Below are positions 1 through 7,237 of a DNA stretch of 13,544 nucleotides, piece by piece (positions within the stretch are counted from its first letter, which is position 1; the number at the start of each line of letters is the position of its first letter). A program made the position numbers and the translations under genes. The DNA is from JAEUKQ01 sp964414755 (GTDB lineage Bacteria; Pseudomonadota; Alphaproteobacteria; JAEUKQ01): positions 1 to 13,544 of the forward strand of contig CAYPXH010000038.1 in assembly GCA_964414755.1 (NCBI GenBank), written 5' to 3'. Under the pieces are notes generated by a model. It was given only the letters and a program-made list of their open reading frames with translations, did not search any database and was not told the DNA's origin.

Positions 1-2055
1 GGCATTGGGAAAAAGTTGCCGACGAACAGCTTCTGATATTGCTGCATCACCTGACATTTCACCTTCAACCTCAACATCAGGGTTCAATTTTTTGATCATC
101 TCAAGCGCTTGACGCATTTTTTGTGCTGAAACTGTACTTGCACTGCCAAAGTTTGAATGTGACAATAAAGCAACTTTTGGGGTAATACCAAATTTTTTAA
201 CTTCCTCAATAGCCAAAAGCGCGGTTTCAGTAATTTGCTTGGCATCTGGCTCGGCCGTAACTTGCGTATCACATAAGAAAAAATTGCCTTGTGGAAGAAT
301 TAGGGCATTCATTGCAGCAAAATTATTGGCATTATTTTTAAGCCCAACGACATCATGAATATGACGCAAATGGTGATCAAACCGACCAACGACACCACAA
401 ATCATTGCATCAGCCTCAGCGCGGCGTACCATTAAAGCAGCTATTAATGTATTATCTGTTCGTACTAATGTCTTGGCCAGATCCTGAGTTACGCCCCTAC
501 GTTCCATAATGTGATGATAAAGTTGCCAGTACGAAGCGAAAGCAGGGTCGTTCTCAGGGTCAATTAACTGCACATCATGTCCGGTACGAAAACGTAACCC
601 TAACTTTTCAATTCTTTTGTTCACCACCCAGTGTCTACCTACCAAAATAGGTTTAGCTAGGCCTTCATCCAATACAGTTTGAACTGCCCTAAGAACGCGT
701 TCGTCTTCCCCTTCGGCATAAACAACACGCTTCGGATCACGCCGCGCCCCATCAAAAACTGGCTTCATCAACAAGCCAGATCGGAAGACAAACTGACTAA
801 GTTTTTGTCGATAAAGTACAAAATCTTGGATCGGTCTAGTTGCAACGCCACTGTCCATTGCTGCTTTGGCAACAGCTGGTGCTATTTCGACTAGCAACCT
901 TGGATCGAATGGTTTGGGAATAATATAATCCGAACCAAAAGCTGGTGTCTCAACTCCGTAGGCAGCTACAACAATTTCGGAAGGTTCGGCATATGCCAGA
1001 TCAGCAACAGCATTAACGCAAGCAATCTTCATAGCTTCGTTAATTGTTGTTGCCCCAACATCTAAGGCACCACGAAAAATAAAGGGGAAACATAAGGCGT
1101 TATTAACTTGATTCGGGTAATCGGATCGACCAGTTGCAATTACAGCGTCAGGTCGTATTGCCTTAACTTCTTCAGGCATAATTTCTGGTGTTGGATTAGC
1201 AAGCGCAAAAACCAACGGGTTTTTTGCCATACGCTGAACCATGTCTGGCTTCAGAACTCTGCCAGCAGAAAGCCCCAAGAATACGTCAGCATCATTAATG
1301 ACTTCAGACAAAGTCCGTGCATTTGTTTCGCGTGCATAACGTGCCTTACGCGGATCCATAAGCTCGGTTCTACCTTTCCAAACAACACCAACTATATCCG
1401 TGACAGTTATGTTTTGGATCGGCAATCCCAAATCAACTAATAGGTCAAGGCAAGCTAAAGCAGCTGCACCAGCGCCTGATGTTACGAGTTTAATCTCTTT
1501 TAATGATTTACCAACAACCCGCAGACCATTACGAATAGCTGCCGCAACAATTATGGCCGTCCCATGCTGGTCATCATGAAACACGGGTATACGCATACGA
1601 CTGCGTAATTGACTTTCGATTTCAAAACATTCTGGTGCTTTGATGTCTTCAAGATTAATTCCGCCAAAAGTTGGCTCAAGGCTGGCAATAATATCAATCA
1701 ATTTTTTGGGGTCTTGCTCGGCTATTTCAATGTCAAAAACGTCAATACCTGCAAACTTTTTAAATAAAACAGCCTTACCTTCCATAACCGGTTTGGCAGC
1801 TAAAGGACCAATATTACCCAACCCTAAGACGGCTGTACCATTTGAAATAACTGCAACCAAATTTCCGCGAGACGTTAGTTTTGCGGCTTCAGCCGGATCA
1901 GCAACAATTGCCTCGCAAGCAGCAGCCACCCCTGGTGAATAAGCAAGCGCAAGATCACGCTGATTGGCAAGCGGTTTAGTTGAAACAATTGCCATTTTAC
2001 CAGGTGTTGGGTGGCGATGATATTCAAGGGCACTTTCTGTTAATTTATCAGCCAT
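1..2055 (-). CDS. maeB: NADP-dependent malic enzyme, hybrid with phosphotransacetylase-like domain (3' end outside window)
   Basis: Oxidatively decarboxylates malate to pyruvate, making NADPH in the cytoplasm. I translated the minus strand by hand: an open frame of 685 codons runs off the left edge, against about 750-770 aa for the family, so roughly the last 70-80 residues are missing. The N-terminal malic domain shows YSPGVAAAC with the catalytic Tyr39, SNGTAVLGLGNIG at 71-83 and the catalytic Lys94 (MEGKAVLFKKFAGIDVFD). HDDQHGTA follows, then a Rossmann GAGAAA near 194-199. From about residue 440 the sequence changes to a PTA/PTB-type domain (YAEGEDERVLRA, then ...RRQLFPNA at the edge). 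In hybrid malic enzymes this domain is thought to be regulatory, with acetyl-CoA as a known effector in relatives, rather than an active transacetylase. The ATG is preceded by GGAG about 6 nt upstream. The tRNA-Leu lies 71 bp upstream on the same strand. Identification is secure. Confidence 0.96.
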   Translation of the reverse strand, partial: MADKLTESALEYHRHPTPGKMAIVSTKPLANQRDLALAYSPGVAAACEAIVADPAEAAKLTSRGNLVAVISNGTAVLGLGNIGPLAAKPVMEGKAVLFKKFAGIDVFDIEIAEQDPKKLIDIIASLEPTFGGINLEDIKAPECFEIESQLRSRMRIPVFHDDQHGTAIIVAAAIRNGLRVVGKSLKEIKLVTSGAGAAALACLDLLVDLGLPIQNITVTDIVGVVWKGRTELMDPRKARYARETNARTLSEVINDADVFLGLSAGRVLKPDMVQRMAKNPLVFALANPTPEIMPEEVKAIRPDAVIATGRSDYPNQVNNALCFPFIFRGALDVGATTINEAMKIACVNAVADLAYAEPSEIVVAAYGVETPAFGSDYIIPKPFDPRLLVEIAPAVAKAAMDSGVATRPIQDFVLYRQKLSQFVFRSGLLMKPVFDGARRDPKRVVYAEGEDERVLRAVQTVLDEGLAKPILVGRHWVVNKRIEKLGLRFRTGHDVQLIDPENDPAFASYWQLYHHIMERRGVTQDLAKTLVRTDNTLIAALMVRRAEADAMICGVVGRFDHHLRHIHDVVGLKNNANNFAAMNALILPQGNFFLCDTQVTAEPDAKQITETALLAIEEVKKFGITPKVALLSHSNFGSASTVSAQKMRQALEMIKKLNPDVEVEGEMSGDAAISEAVRRQLFPNA

Positions 2056-2126
2056 CCACAGCTCCAAAATTCTATATCATTCAACCAAATCAACTTTGAC
2101 GAATGTAAAACACCACTGCCTGGCAA

Positions 2127-2211
2127 TGGTGCGGTCGAGAAGACTCGAACTTCCACGGGTTGCCCCACAGCGACCTCAACGCTGCGCGTCTACCAATTCC
2201 GCCACGACCGC
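2127..2211 (-). tRNA. tRNA-Leu (anticodon GAG)
   Basis: On the minus strand the 7-bp acceptor stem GCGGTCG/CGACCGC closes a full class II (long variable arm) cloverleaf. The D arm contains AATTGGTAGAC. The anticodon stem CAGCG/CGCTG holds the loop TTGAGGT with anticodon GAG, which reads CUC and CUU. A G/C-rich variable arm (GGG..CCC) follows, then the T arm with TTCGAGT. Discriminator A and a genomically encoded CCA end the gene at 2127. The long variable arm and the anticodon both point to leucine. The malic enzyme gene starts 71 bp downstream on the same strand. Confidence 0.97.
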
Positions 2212-2232
2212 CCAATCAAAATTGATGCACCT

Positions 2233-2238
2233 AGCATA
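2233..2238 (-). promoter_or_regulatory. Possible -10 box for tRNA-Leu
   Basis: The minus strand reads TATGCT here, about 21 nt upstream of the tRNA 5' end, which would give a leader of roughly 15 nt. There is no convincing -35 at 16-18 nt, so this is tentative. Confidence 0.3.
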
Positions 2239-2280
2239 ACAGACAAAGTCTTTTATCGTACTGTAATAAATTAAGCAATA

Positions 2281-2320
2281 TATAATCTGGTATAATTATG
2301 TAATATAATCTGCTATAATT
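2281..2320 (+). repeat. Tandem 17-bp direct repeat with two extended -10 promoter elements
   Basis: Two copies of a 17-mer, TATAATCTGGTATAATT (2281-2297) and TATAATCTGCTATAATT (2304-2320), differ at one base and start 23 bp apart. Each contains two perfect TATAAT hexamers. The second hexamer of each copy is preceded by TGn (TGGTATAAT at 2288-2296, TGCTATAAT at 2311-2319), the extended -10 form that can act without a good -35, and no good -35 is seen. Predicted starts would be near 2303 and 2326, giving 44-67 nt leaders for the gene at 2370. The boxes are seen directly; promoter use is inference. Confidence 0.65.
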
Positions 2321-2369
2321 TTGGAAGTATTTACTTATATCATACTACGATAATAATAGGTCAGAACTA

Positions 2370-2795
2370 ATGGCAAGCAGTTTTGAAGAATTGGATCAAT
2401 TTCTTTGCGAAGAATTCTCTGATGACGGTTGGTTGGATTACGGAATAACTGTCGCTATCGAAATAATACGTACATTGTCTGTTCCTGATTTAATAAAGTT
2501 GAACCAAGTTTGGGAGATGCGCAATCAAATTTGGCAAGAACGCTGTGCACAAATTGTGACAGACGCAACAAACGTAAACTATGCTCTTGAAATTCTAATA
2601 GGAATGATTGAACGGGCTGATCAAAGAATTGCCATAGTTGCCCTAGATAGTTTACGCACATCAAATTTTTTAAATAACCTATCAACAAGCCAACGTGAAA
2701 TAGTGCTAGCCAACAGTAAAAAATACTTTGGGCTTACCCATAGCAAACTTGAGAAAAAAATTATAGAATCGCTTACTATTTCCCTACAAGAATAA
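2370..2795 (+). CDS. Hypothetical protein, 141 aa, all-helical looking
   Basis: I do not recognise this protein. The start is supported by AGGT 8 nt before the ATG and by the tandem promoter-like repeats upstream. The sequence has no signal peptide or membrane segment and is acidic at the N-terminus (FEELDQFLCEEFSDDGWLDYG). It reads as a run of amphipathic helices with Leu/Ile spacing (e.g. AIEIIRTLSVPDLIKLNQVW, ALEILIGMIERADQRIAIVA, ALDSLRTSNFLNNLS). That pattern would suit a short HEAT-like helical bundle or a small adaptor or immunity-type protein, but no diagnostic motif is visible, so I assign no function. It ends 52 bp before lipB on the same strand and could share its transcript. An overlapping minus-strand frame has none of these features and was discarded. 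Confidence 0.75.
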   Translation: MASSFEELDQFLCEEFSDDGWLDYGITVAIEIIRTLSVPDLIKLNQVWEMRNQIWQERCAQIVTDATNVNYALEILIGMIERADQRIAIVALDSLRTSNFLNNLSTSQREIVLANSKKYFGLTHSKLEKKIIESLTISLQE

Positions 2796-2847
2796 TAATT
2801 CAGCTATAAAATAGTTTTAAAAAAGTTGGTTTAAAAGAAATCTCCAA

Positions 2848-3528
2848 ATGACTTATACGCACCCAATAGAATGGTTAAAGGAATATTCTTTGGTTCCCTA
2901 CATGAAATCCATATCCTTTATGGAACAAAAAATTTTAGATATTCATAGCAATAACAGCACCGAACTAGTGTGGGTGTTGGAACACCCTCCCTTGTTAACC
3001 GCCGGCACAAGCGCAACATTAGCAGAAGAACCGTTAAAAAAAACTATTCCTATATACAACACCGGTCGTGGTGGAAAATATACATACCACGGACCAGGAC
3101 AACGGGTAGTTTATCCCATGTTAAACCTTAAAACGCGCTTTAATTCAGATGTTCGTTCATATGTTCGCTTTCTAGAGGAGTGGATTATTCAAACATTAAA
3201 TTATTTCGGCGTCCAAGGATTGCGCCGTCCCGAACGAGTTGGTGTTTGGGTTGCACGACCGGATAAAGGCATTGGTTTTGAGGATAAAATTGCAGCAATT
3301 GGGGTACGTGTACAACATCATATAACCATGCATGGTTTTGCCCTAAACTATGCCTGTGATTTAGAACCTTACCGCCAATTTGTTCCATGCGGTATTAGTC
3401 AGCCACAATATTTTGTTACTTCGCTCCAAGACCTTGGAATACAAACAACAGCACAAGAATTAGACGGTGTATTAACATCAGTTTTTGGCAATTTAATACT
3501 AGAACTTAAAAACATAGTAAGTGTATAA
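2848..3528 (+). CDS. lipB: Octanoyltransferase (lipoyl(octanoyl) transferase)
   Basis: Moves the octanoyl group from octanoyl-ACP to a lysine on the lipoyl domains of 2-oxoacid dehydrogenases and the glycine cleavage H protein, the first step of de novo lipoylation in the cytoplasm. Its 226 aa match the family length. Visible signatures are RGGKYTYHGPGQ at 74-85 (usual form RGGxxTYHGPGQ), DKIAAIGVRV with the catalytic Lys147, the HGFALNYACDLEPY segment at 162-175, and FVPCGI with the nucleophile Cys181. The ribosome site is weak (an AAAAGAA tract), but no better start lies nearby and the N-terminus aligns with the family (VEWL-like start, YxxALxxM-like helix). A 141-aa orphan gene lies upstream. 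No lipA is in the window. Confidence 0.96.
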   Translation: MTYTHPIEWLKEYSLVPYMKSISFMEQKILDIHSNNSTELVWVLEHPPLLTAGTSATLAEEPLKKTIPIYNTGRGGKYTYHGPGQRVVYPMLNLKTRFNSDVRSYVRFLEEWIIQTLNYFGVQGLRRPERVGVWVARPDKGIGFEDKIAAIGVRVQHHITMHGFALNYACDLEPYRQFVPCGISQPQYFVTSLQDLGIQTTAQELDGVLTSVFGNLILELKNIVSV

Positions 3529-3576
3529 AAGCGTACCTATCAAAATGAGTAACAAAATAAGTAATCCACAATTTTA

Positions 3577-3606
3577 TTGCCATAGCCGCTATCGATTGTT
3601 TATGCT
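3577..3606 (+). promoter_or_regulatory. Candidate sigma70 promoter for the aminotransferase
   Basis: TTGCCA (3577-3582, one mismatch to TTGACA) is separated by 18 nt from TATGCT (3601-3606). A start near 3613 would give a leader of about 45 nt. The site sits in the 129-bp gap after lipB, which otherwise shows no gene and no good terminator. Confidence 0.4.
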
Positions 3607-3657
3607 GGGGAAAATTTTGGTGATGTTGTTAGCTTTTATTGATCAGGAATCGTCAGT

Positions 3658-4995
3658 ATGAAAAATGAACCAGTTTTGCAACAAACCCCCAACAATCTAG
3701 AATCTTTCTGGATGCCTTTCACGGCAAACAAGCAGTTTAAGGCTAATCCACGCCTTCTGGCTAGTGCTTCTGGCATGTATTACACAACGGTAGAAGGCAA
3801 GCGCATTCTTGATGGCGTGGCAGGCCTTTGGTGTGTAAATGCCGGCCATAGCCGCCCCGAGATTTCAGAAGCCGTTAGCAAACAAATTAGCAAATTGGAT
3901 TATGCCCCTTGTTTTCAAATGGGACATCCGGTCGTTTTTGAACTTGCTGCAAAGCTAACCACGATCACACCCGCCGATCTTAACCATGTTTTTTTTACCA
4001 ATTCTGGTTCTGAGGCGGTAGATACAGCTCTTAAAATCGCACTGGCATATCACCGTGCTAAAAATCAGGGAACAAGACAACGTTTTATTGGTCGTGAACG
4101 CGGTTATCACGGCGTTGGATTCGGCGGGATTGCCGTTGGCGGTATTGTCAATAACCGTAAAGCTTTCGGTAACATGCTTAGCAGCACCGATCATTTGCCA
4201 CACACCCACGATCTAGGCAAAAATTCTTTTAGCAAAGGTGAGCCGGCTCATGGAACAGAGCTTGCAGAGACACTTGAACGTTTGGTCAGCTTACATGACG
4301 CGTCTAATATTGCCGCTGTAATTGTAGAACCAGTAGCCGGATCGACAGGTGTATTAATCCCCCCTAAAGGCTATTTGAAAAAACTACGCGAAATTTGCGA
4401 CAAACACGGTATTCTGTTAATTTTTGACGAGGTTATCACCGGTTTTGGTCGTTTAGGTTCGGCTTTTGCAGCACAGCACTTTGATGTAATTCCGGACATG
4501 ATAACGGCCGCGAAAGGCATTACCAACGGGGCACTTCCAATGGGGGCAGTTTTTGTCCGCCAGTCTATTTATGACACAATGATAGCGTCGGGTGATGGTA
4601 CAAGCATTGAATTATTTCATGGTTATACTTATTCTGGTCATCCAGTCGCTTGTGCAGCTGGTCTAGCAACTTTAGATGTTTATCAGAAATATAAGGTTTT
4701 TGAAAATGCAAAATCTTTGTCTTCTTATTGGCAAGAAGCTGCGCACAGCCTAAAAGGGTTGCCCCACGTAATTGATATTCGCAATCTTGGGATTGTTGCG
4801 GGTATTGAATTACAGCCAATGCCCGGAAAACCAGGAAAAAAAGCTTTCCAGGCTTTTCTTGATTGCTATGAGAAAGGATTGCTTGTTCGTACAACCGGCG
4901 ATACCATTGCCCTCTCTCCCCCATTAATCTTAGAAAAGCACCATATTGATACTATTTTTAACACTTTGTCAGATGTGTTAAAGAAACTTGCTTAG
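3658..4995 (+). CDS. Omega-amino acid:pyruvate aminotransferase (beta-alanine:pyruvate type)
   Basis: PLP-dependent class III aminotransferase, 445 aa, full length. It resembles the Pseudomonas omega-amino acid:pyruvate enzyme along its whole length: FWMPFTANKQF near the N-terminus, DYAPCFQMGHP at 81-91, FTNSGSEA at 113-120 (phosphate loop), YHGV at 150-153, DHLPHT at 178-183, IFDEVITGFGR at 255-265 with Asp257 contacting the pyridine nitrogen, AAKGITNGALPMGAV with the Schiff-base Lys286, HGYTYSGHPVACAAG at 321-335 and Arg411 before TTGDT. The family moves the terminal amino group of beta-alanine or similar omega-amines to pyruvate, giving an aldehyde acid and L-alanine. AGGA lies 9 nt before the ATG. 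Alanine dehydrogenase follows after 65 bp on the same strand and would recycle the alanine. Exact amine substrate (beta-alanine, GABA, taurine-like) is not decidable from sequence alone. Confidence 0.9.
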   Translation: MKNEPVLQQTPNNLESFWMPFTANKQFKANPRLLASASGMYYTTVEGKRILDGVAGLWCVNAGHSRPEISEAVSKQISKLDYAPCFQMGHPVVFELAAKLTTITPADLNHVFFTNSGSEAVDTALKIALAYHRAKNQGTRQRFIGRERGYHGVGFGGIAVGGIVNNRKAFGNMLSSTDHLPHTHDLGKNSFSKGEPAHGTELAETLERLVSLHDASNIAAVIVEPVAGSTGVLIPPKGYLKKLREICDKHGILLIFDEVITGFGRLGSAFAAQHFDVIPDMITAAKGITNGALPMGAVFVRQSIYDTMIASGDGTSIELFHGYTYSGHPVACAAGLATLDVYQKYKVFENAKSLSSYWQEAAHSLKGLPHVIDIRNLGIVAGIELQPMPGKPGKKAFQAFLDCYEKGLLVRTTGDTIALSPPLILEKHHIDTIFNTLSDVLKKLA

Positions 4996-5060
4996 GTAAT
5001 TCAAGCATAATTTTCTGACACGTACTTTTAACCATAACTATTTATAAAGGAATAAATATC

Positions 5061-6185
5061 ATGCTGATTGGTGTGCCGAAGGAAATTAAAACCCATGAGT
5101 ATCGGGTTGGAATGGTTCCTTCAAGTGTCCGCGAAGTTATTCACCATGGCCATCAGGTTTTAGTTGAAACTGGTGCAGGGTTAGGAATTGGTTTTGATGA
5201 TCAGGCCTATATAGCTGCTGGCGCAAAAATTGCTAAAACAGCTGCTGAAATTTTCGAAAAAACCGAAATGGTTGTTAAAGTAAAAGAGCCGCAGGCTTCT
5301 GAGTACAAAAAATTACGGCGCGGACAAATTTTGTTTACCTACCTGCACCTGGCCCCAGACCCTGAACAAACCAAAGGCTTGATCGATTCGGGTTGCACGG
5401 CTATTGCTTATGAAACAGTTACCAACAGCCGTGGCGGATTACCTTTATTAGCCCCCATGAGTGAGGTTGCCGGCCGTATGTCGATTCAAGTCGGCGCTCA
5501 TTGTCTTGAAAAAGGGGCTGGCGGCACCGGTATTTTATTAGGTGGTGTACCTGGTGTGGCCCCAGCTAAAGTTGTTATTATTGGCGGCGGTGTTTCGGGC
5601 ACACATGCAGCCCGTATGGCAATGGGTATGGAAGCCCAAGTTGTTATCCTAGAAAGATCTTTGGACCGGTTGAAACAGCTTGATGAGCAGTTTGGCTCAC
5701 GCTTGACAACTGTTTATTCAACAGTTGATGCGATTGAATCTTATGTTGTGGACGCCGATTTGGTGATTGGCGCTGTTTTAGTTCCAGGTGCAGCCGCACC
5801 CCGTTTGGTTACCCATAAAATGATTAAAAAAATGCGCCCTGGTTCGGTGGTGGTTGATATTGCTATCGATCAAGGTGGCTGTTTTGAAACCAGCAAGCCA
5901 ACCACACATGCTCAGCCAACTTATGTAGTTGATAATATTATTCATTACTGCGTGGCAAATATGCCGGGCGCTGTACCACGGACTTCAACTTTTGCTTTGA
6001 ATAATGCCACACTTCCCTTTATTCTGGCCTTGGCCAACAAGGGTTATAAAAAGGCACTGGCTGATGATGTTCATTTACGGAACGGGCTAAATGTTCATGA
6101 AGGCAAACTTACCTACCAGGCTGTGGCTGAAGCCTTAAAAATGCCTTATGTCACTGCAGAAAAACTATTAGGTCTTGCTGCATAA
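5061..6185 (+). CDS. ald: Alanine dehydrogenase
   Basis: NAD-dependent oxidative deamination of L-alanine to pyruvate plus ammonium, reversible, in the cytoplasm. Length 374 aa fits the family. Key residues are in place: GVPKEIKTHEYRVGMVP with substrate-binding Arg15, VKVKEP with Lys75, YLHLAPD with catalytic His96, the Rossmann loop IIGGGVSG at 173-180, and VDIAIDQGG with catalytic Asp270. The residue after the second Rossmann strand, usually Asp198 gripping the adenosine ribose of NAD, is Glu198 here (VVILERS). It is still acidic, so NAD preference is likely kept. AAGGA is 9 nt before the ATG. The gene follows the omega-aminotransferase by 65 bp with no terminator seen between, so cotranscription is likely, and a strong terminator follows it. 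Confidence 0.96.
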   Translation: MLIGVPKEIKTHEYRVGMVPSSVREVIHHGHQVLVETGAGLGIGFDDQAYIAAGAKIAKTAAEIFEKTEMVVKVKEPQASEYKKLRRGQILFTYLHLAPDPEQTKGLIDSGCTAIAYETVTNSRGGLPLLAPMSEVAGRMSIQVGAHCLEKGAGGTGILLGGVPGVAPAKVVIIGGGVSGTHAARMAMGMEAQVVILERSLDRLKQLDEQFGSRLTTVYSTVDAIESYVVDADLVIGAVLVPGAAAPRLVTHKMIKKMRPGSVVVDIAIDQGGCFETSKPTTHAQPTYVVDNIIHYCVANMPGAVPRTSTFALNNATLPFILALANKGYKKALADDVHLRNGLNVHEGKLTYQAVAEALKMPYVTAEKLLGLAA

Positions 6186-6208
6186 AACGCAAAGCATTAA
6201 TATATTTA

Positions 6209-6246
6209 AAATGGGCATAATGACACTTATTATGCCCATTTATTTT
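6209..6246 (+). terminator. Rho-independent terminator after ald
   Basis: Near-perfect hairpin 23 bp after the ald stop. The arm AAATGGGCATAATGA (6209-6223) pairs with 6227-6241 over about 15 bp, including one G-U, around a 3-nt loop. It is followed by a T-rich tail (TATTTT). Confidence 0.85.
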
Positions 6247-6265
6247 AGGTAACTGATTTTAGAAA

Positions 6266-6562
6266 ATGACAGTTTCTTGCTTACATGTTGATTTTAACGA
6301 AATGTTAGAACCTGATTTAGTTCTCTTACCGCAAACAGATGAAGTTGTTGATCGAAAAGGGAATATAGTTCAATTATACGAAGGACTTTTCATTTCGCTT
6401 TATAGCGAGGATTCTGATGAACAAGGAAATCCAGACAATCTAACTGCGGAAGGATGGGTTGAAATGAATAATTTTCAACATCCATGGGGTCAGGCCGCCA
6501 AATGGTGTTGCCGAATTAATCACCAGGGGATACGCCATGAATCTGATATAATTTCTGATTGA
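6266..6562 (+). CDS. Hypothetical protein, 98 aa
   Basis: I do not recognise this family. The product is acidic and soluble with no signal peptide or membrane segment. Visible blocks are HVDFNEMLEPDLVLLP, an acidic SEDSDEQGNPDN stretch near 47-58, AEGWVEMNN, and a C-terminal AAKWCCRINHQGIRHES with adjacent cysteines (around 81-82). The alternating hydrophobic pattern (LVLLP, LFISLY, EGWVEM, WCCRI) suggests a small beta-rich fold. The ATG is only about 20 nt after the ald terminator tail and the ribosome site is poor (AGGT is about 15 nt away), so both start and expression are uncertain; an in-frame ATG at 6302 is the alternative. Coding is supported by an open frame with base use like its neighbours and by a protein-like composition. 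Confidence 0.6.
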   Translation: MTVSCLHVDFNEMLEPDLVLLPQTDEVVDRKGNIVQLYEGLFISLYSEDSDEQGNPDNLTAEGWVEMNNFQHPWGQAAKWCCRINHQGIRHESDIISD

Positions 6563-6606
6563 ATAGATTCATTTTAGTGTTGGTTTTGCAATTGTTTTAG
6601 TCATTT

Positions 6607-6645
6607 TAGGTCATAATAAAATGTAAAGTGACCTAGTTTCTTTTT
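6607..6645 (+). terminator. Possible weak terminator or operator: TAGGTCA/TGACCTA inverted repeat
   Basis: Arms TAGGTCA (6607-6613) and TGACCTA (6629-6635) are separated by 15 nt and followed by GTTTCTTTTT. As an RNA hairpin with a T tract it could end the 98-aa gene transcript 45 bp after its stop. As DNA it could be an operator before the pseudogene. The stem is short, so confidence is low. Confidence 0.3.
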
Positions 6646-6723
6646 CAGTAATTATATATGTGACCAAAAGAACTTAGCTTTTACAATCTGTCACAGTAAT
6701 AAGCAGGAAAGCCCGTAACACAG

Positions 6724-7095
6724 ATGTATCACTATACTGTCAGTATTGACGTTCCGGATCTGGCAAGTTCTGTTCGCTTATATAGAAGCGCTTGGACTTA
6801 GGCTCAAGAAAGAGCCAACTAAGGACATGGCAATTCTTCAGACAATAAATCTTGATGTGTATTTGCTCGAGAAGCTGGCGGAACTCAGGCCTGCAGTGAC
6901 TCGAGCACTCAGCGCGTATATTCGCGGCATTGGCCCCCCGTGCATCTGGACTTTATTGTCTCTGACCTATCCTATGCGTTAGAGCGTGCTGTTGCTGCTG
7001 GTGCCAAACACGAAGGGAGCGATAAGGGGGACTGGGGAGAGATTGCGTACTGCAGTGATCCATTTGGCAATGGTTTCTGTTTAATTGAGGGGTAA
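6724..7095 (+). pseudogene. VOC/glyoxalase-family protein, broken by two frameshifts
   Basis: The first frame gives MYHYTVSIDVPDLASSVRLY, a typical VOC-family start, then hits TAG at 6799-6801. The family sequence continues in the +1 frame (EALGLRLKKEP, MAILQT, NLDVYLLEK) from about 6784 to about 6925. It then returns to the original frame as HWPPVHLDFIVSDL, ALERAVAAGAKHEG, DWGEIAYCSDPFGNGF and CLIEG, stopping at 7093-7095. The rejoined product is about 123 aa, the usual size for single-domain VOC proteins. VOC proteins are metal-binding glyoxalase/dioxygenase/bleomycin-resistance relatives; the specific substrate is unknown. A hand count over 6721-7080 gives about 49% G+C, above the roughly 40% of its neighbours, suggesting recent acquisition. 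Two sequencing errors would be the alternative explanation. Confidence 0.85.
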
Positions 7096-7237
7096 GCTTT
7101 CTTGCCAGCGTGCCCTAAATATAAAGCATGCCTGATATATTATTGCCGCTTGCTTTATGTAATATTTTACCAGGGTAGGTTGTTGCTTGAATAAAGGATT
7201 CCATCAACAAACAATCCTGCATTATTGTATTTTCTTT
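7096..7237. other. Noncoding stretch with inverted repeats
   Basis: No gene is seen. It contains a perfect 8-bp inverted repeat ATAAAGCA (7121-7128) / TGCTTTAT (7151-7158). It also has two interleaved 6-bp inverted repeats: TTGTTG 7180-7185 with CAACAA 7205-7210, and AGGATT 7195-7200 with AATCCT 7213-7218. It ends at a good terminator. It could be the 3' untranslated region of the dead VOC gene or a small RNA; short repeats in AT-rich DNA also arise by chance. Confidence 0.4.

Noticed and set aside
679..1942. Three plus-strand open frames (679-894, 1108-1440, 1640-1942)
   Set aside because: They are antisense to the continuous, motif-rich malic enzyme frame and have no recognisable protein features.
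2127..2211. tRNA-Leu as an attachment site for an integrated element
   Set aside because: No integrase, no repeat of the tRNA 3' end and no element boundary is visible in the window.
3583..3593. ATAGCCGCTAT palindrome in the lipB-aminotransferase gap
   Set aside because: The single-base centre cannot form a hairpin loop, and it lies in the spacer of the candidate promoter; too short to call an operator.
6746..6982. A separate 78-aa gene with a TTG start
   Set aside because: It is the shifted middle part of the VOC pseudogene; its first residues and its tail after about 6925 are out-of-frame translation.
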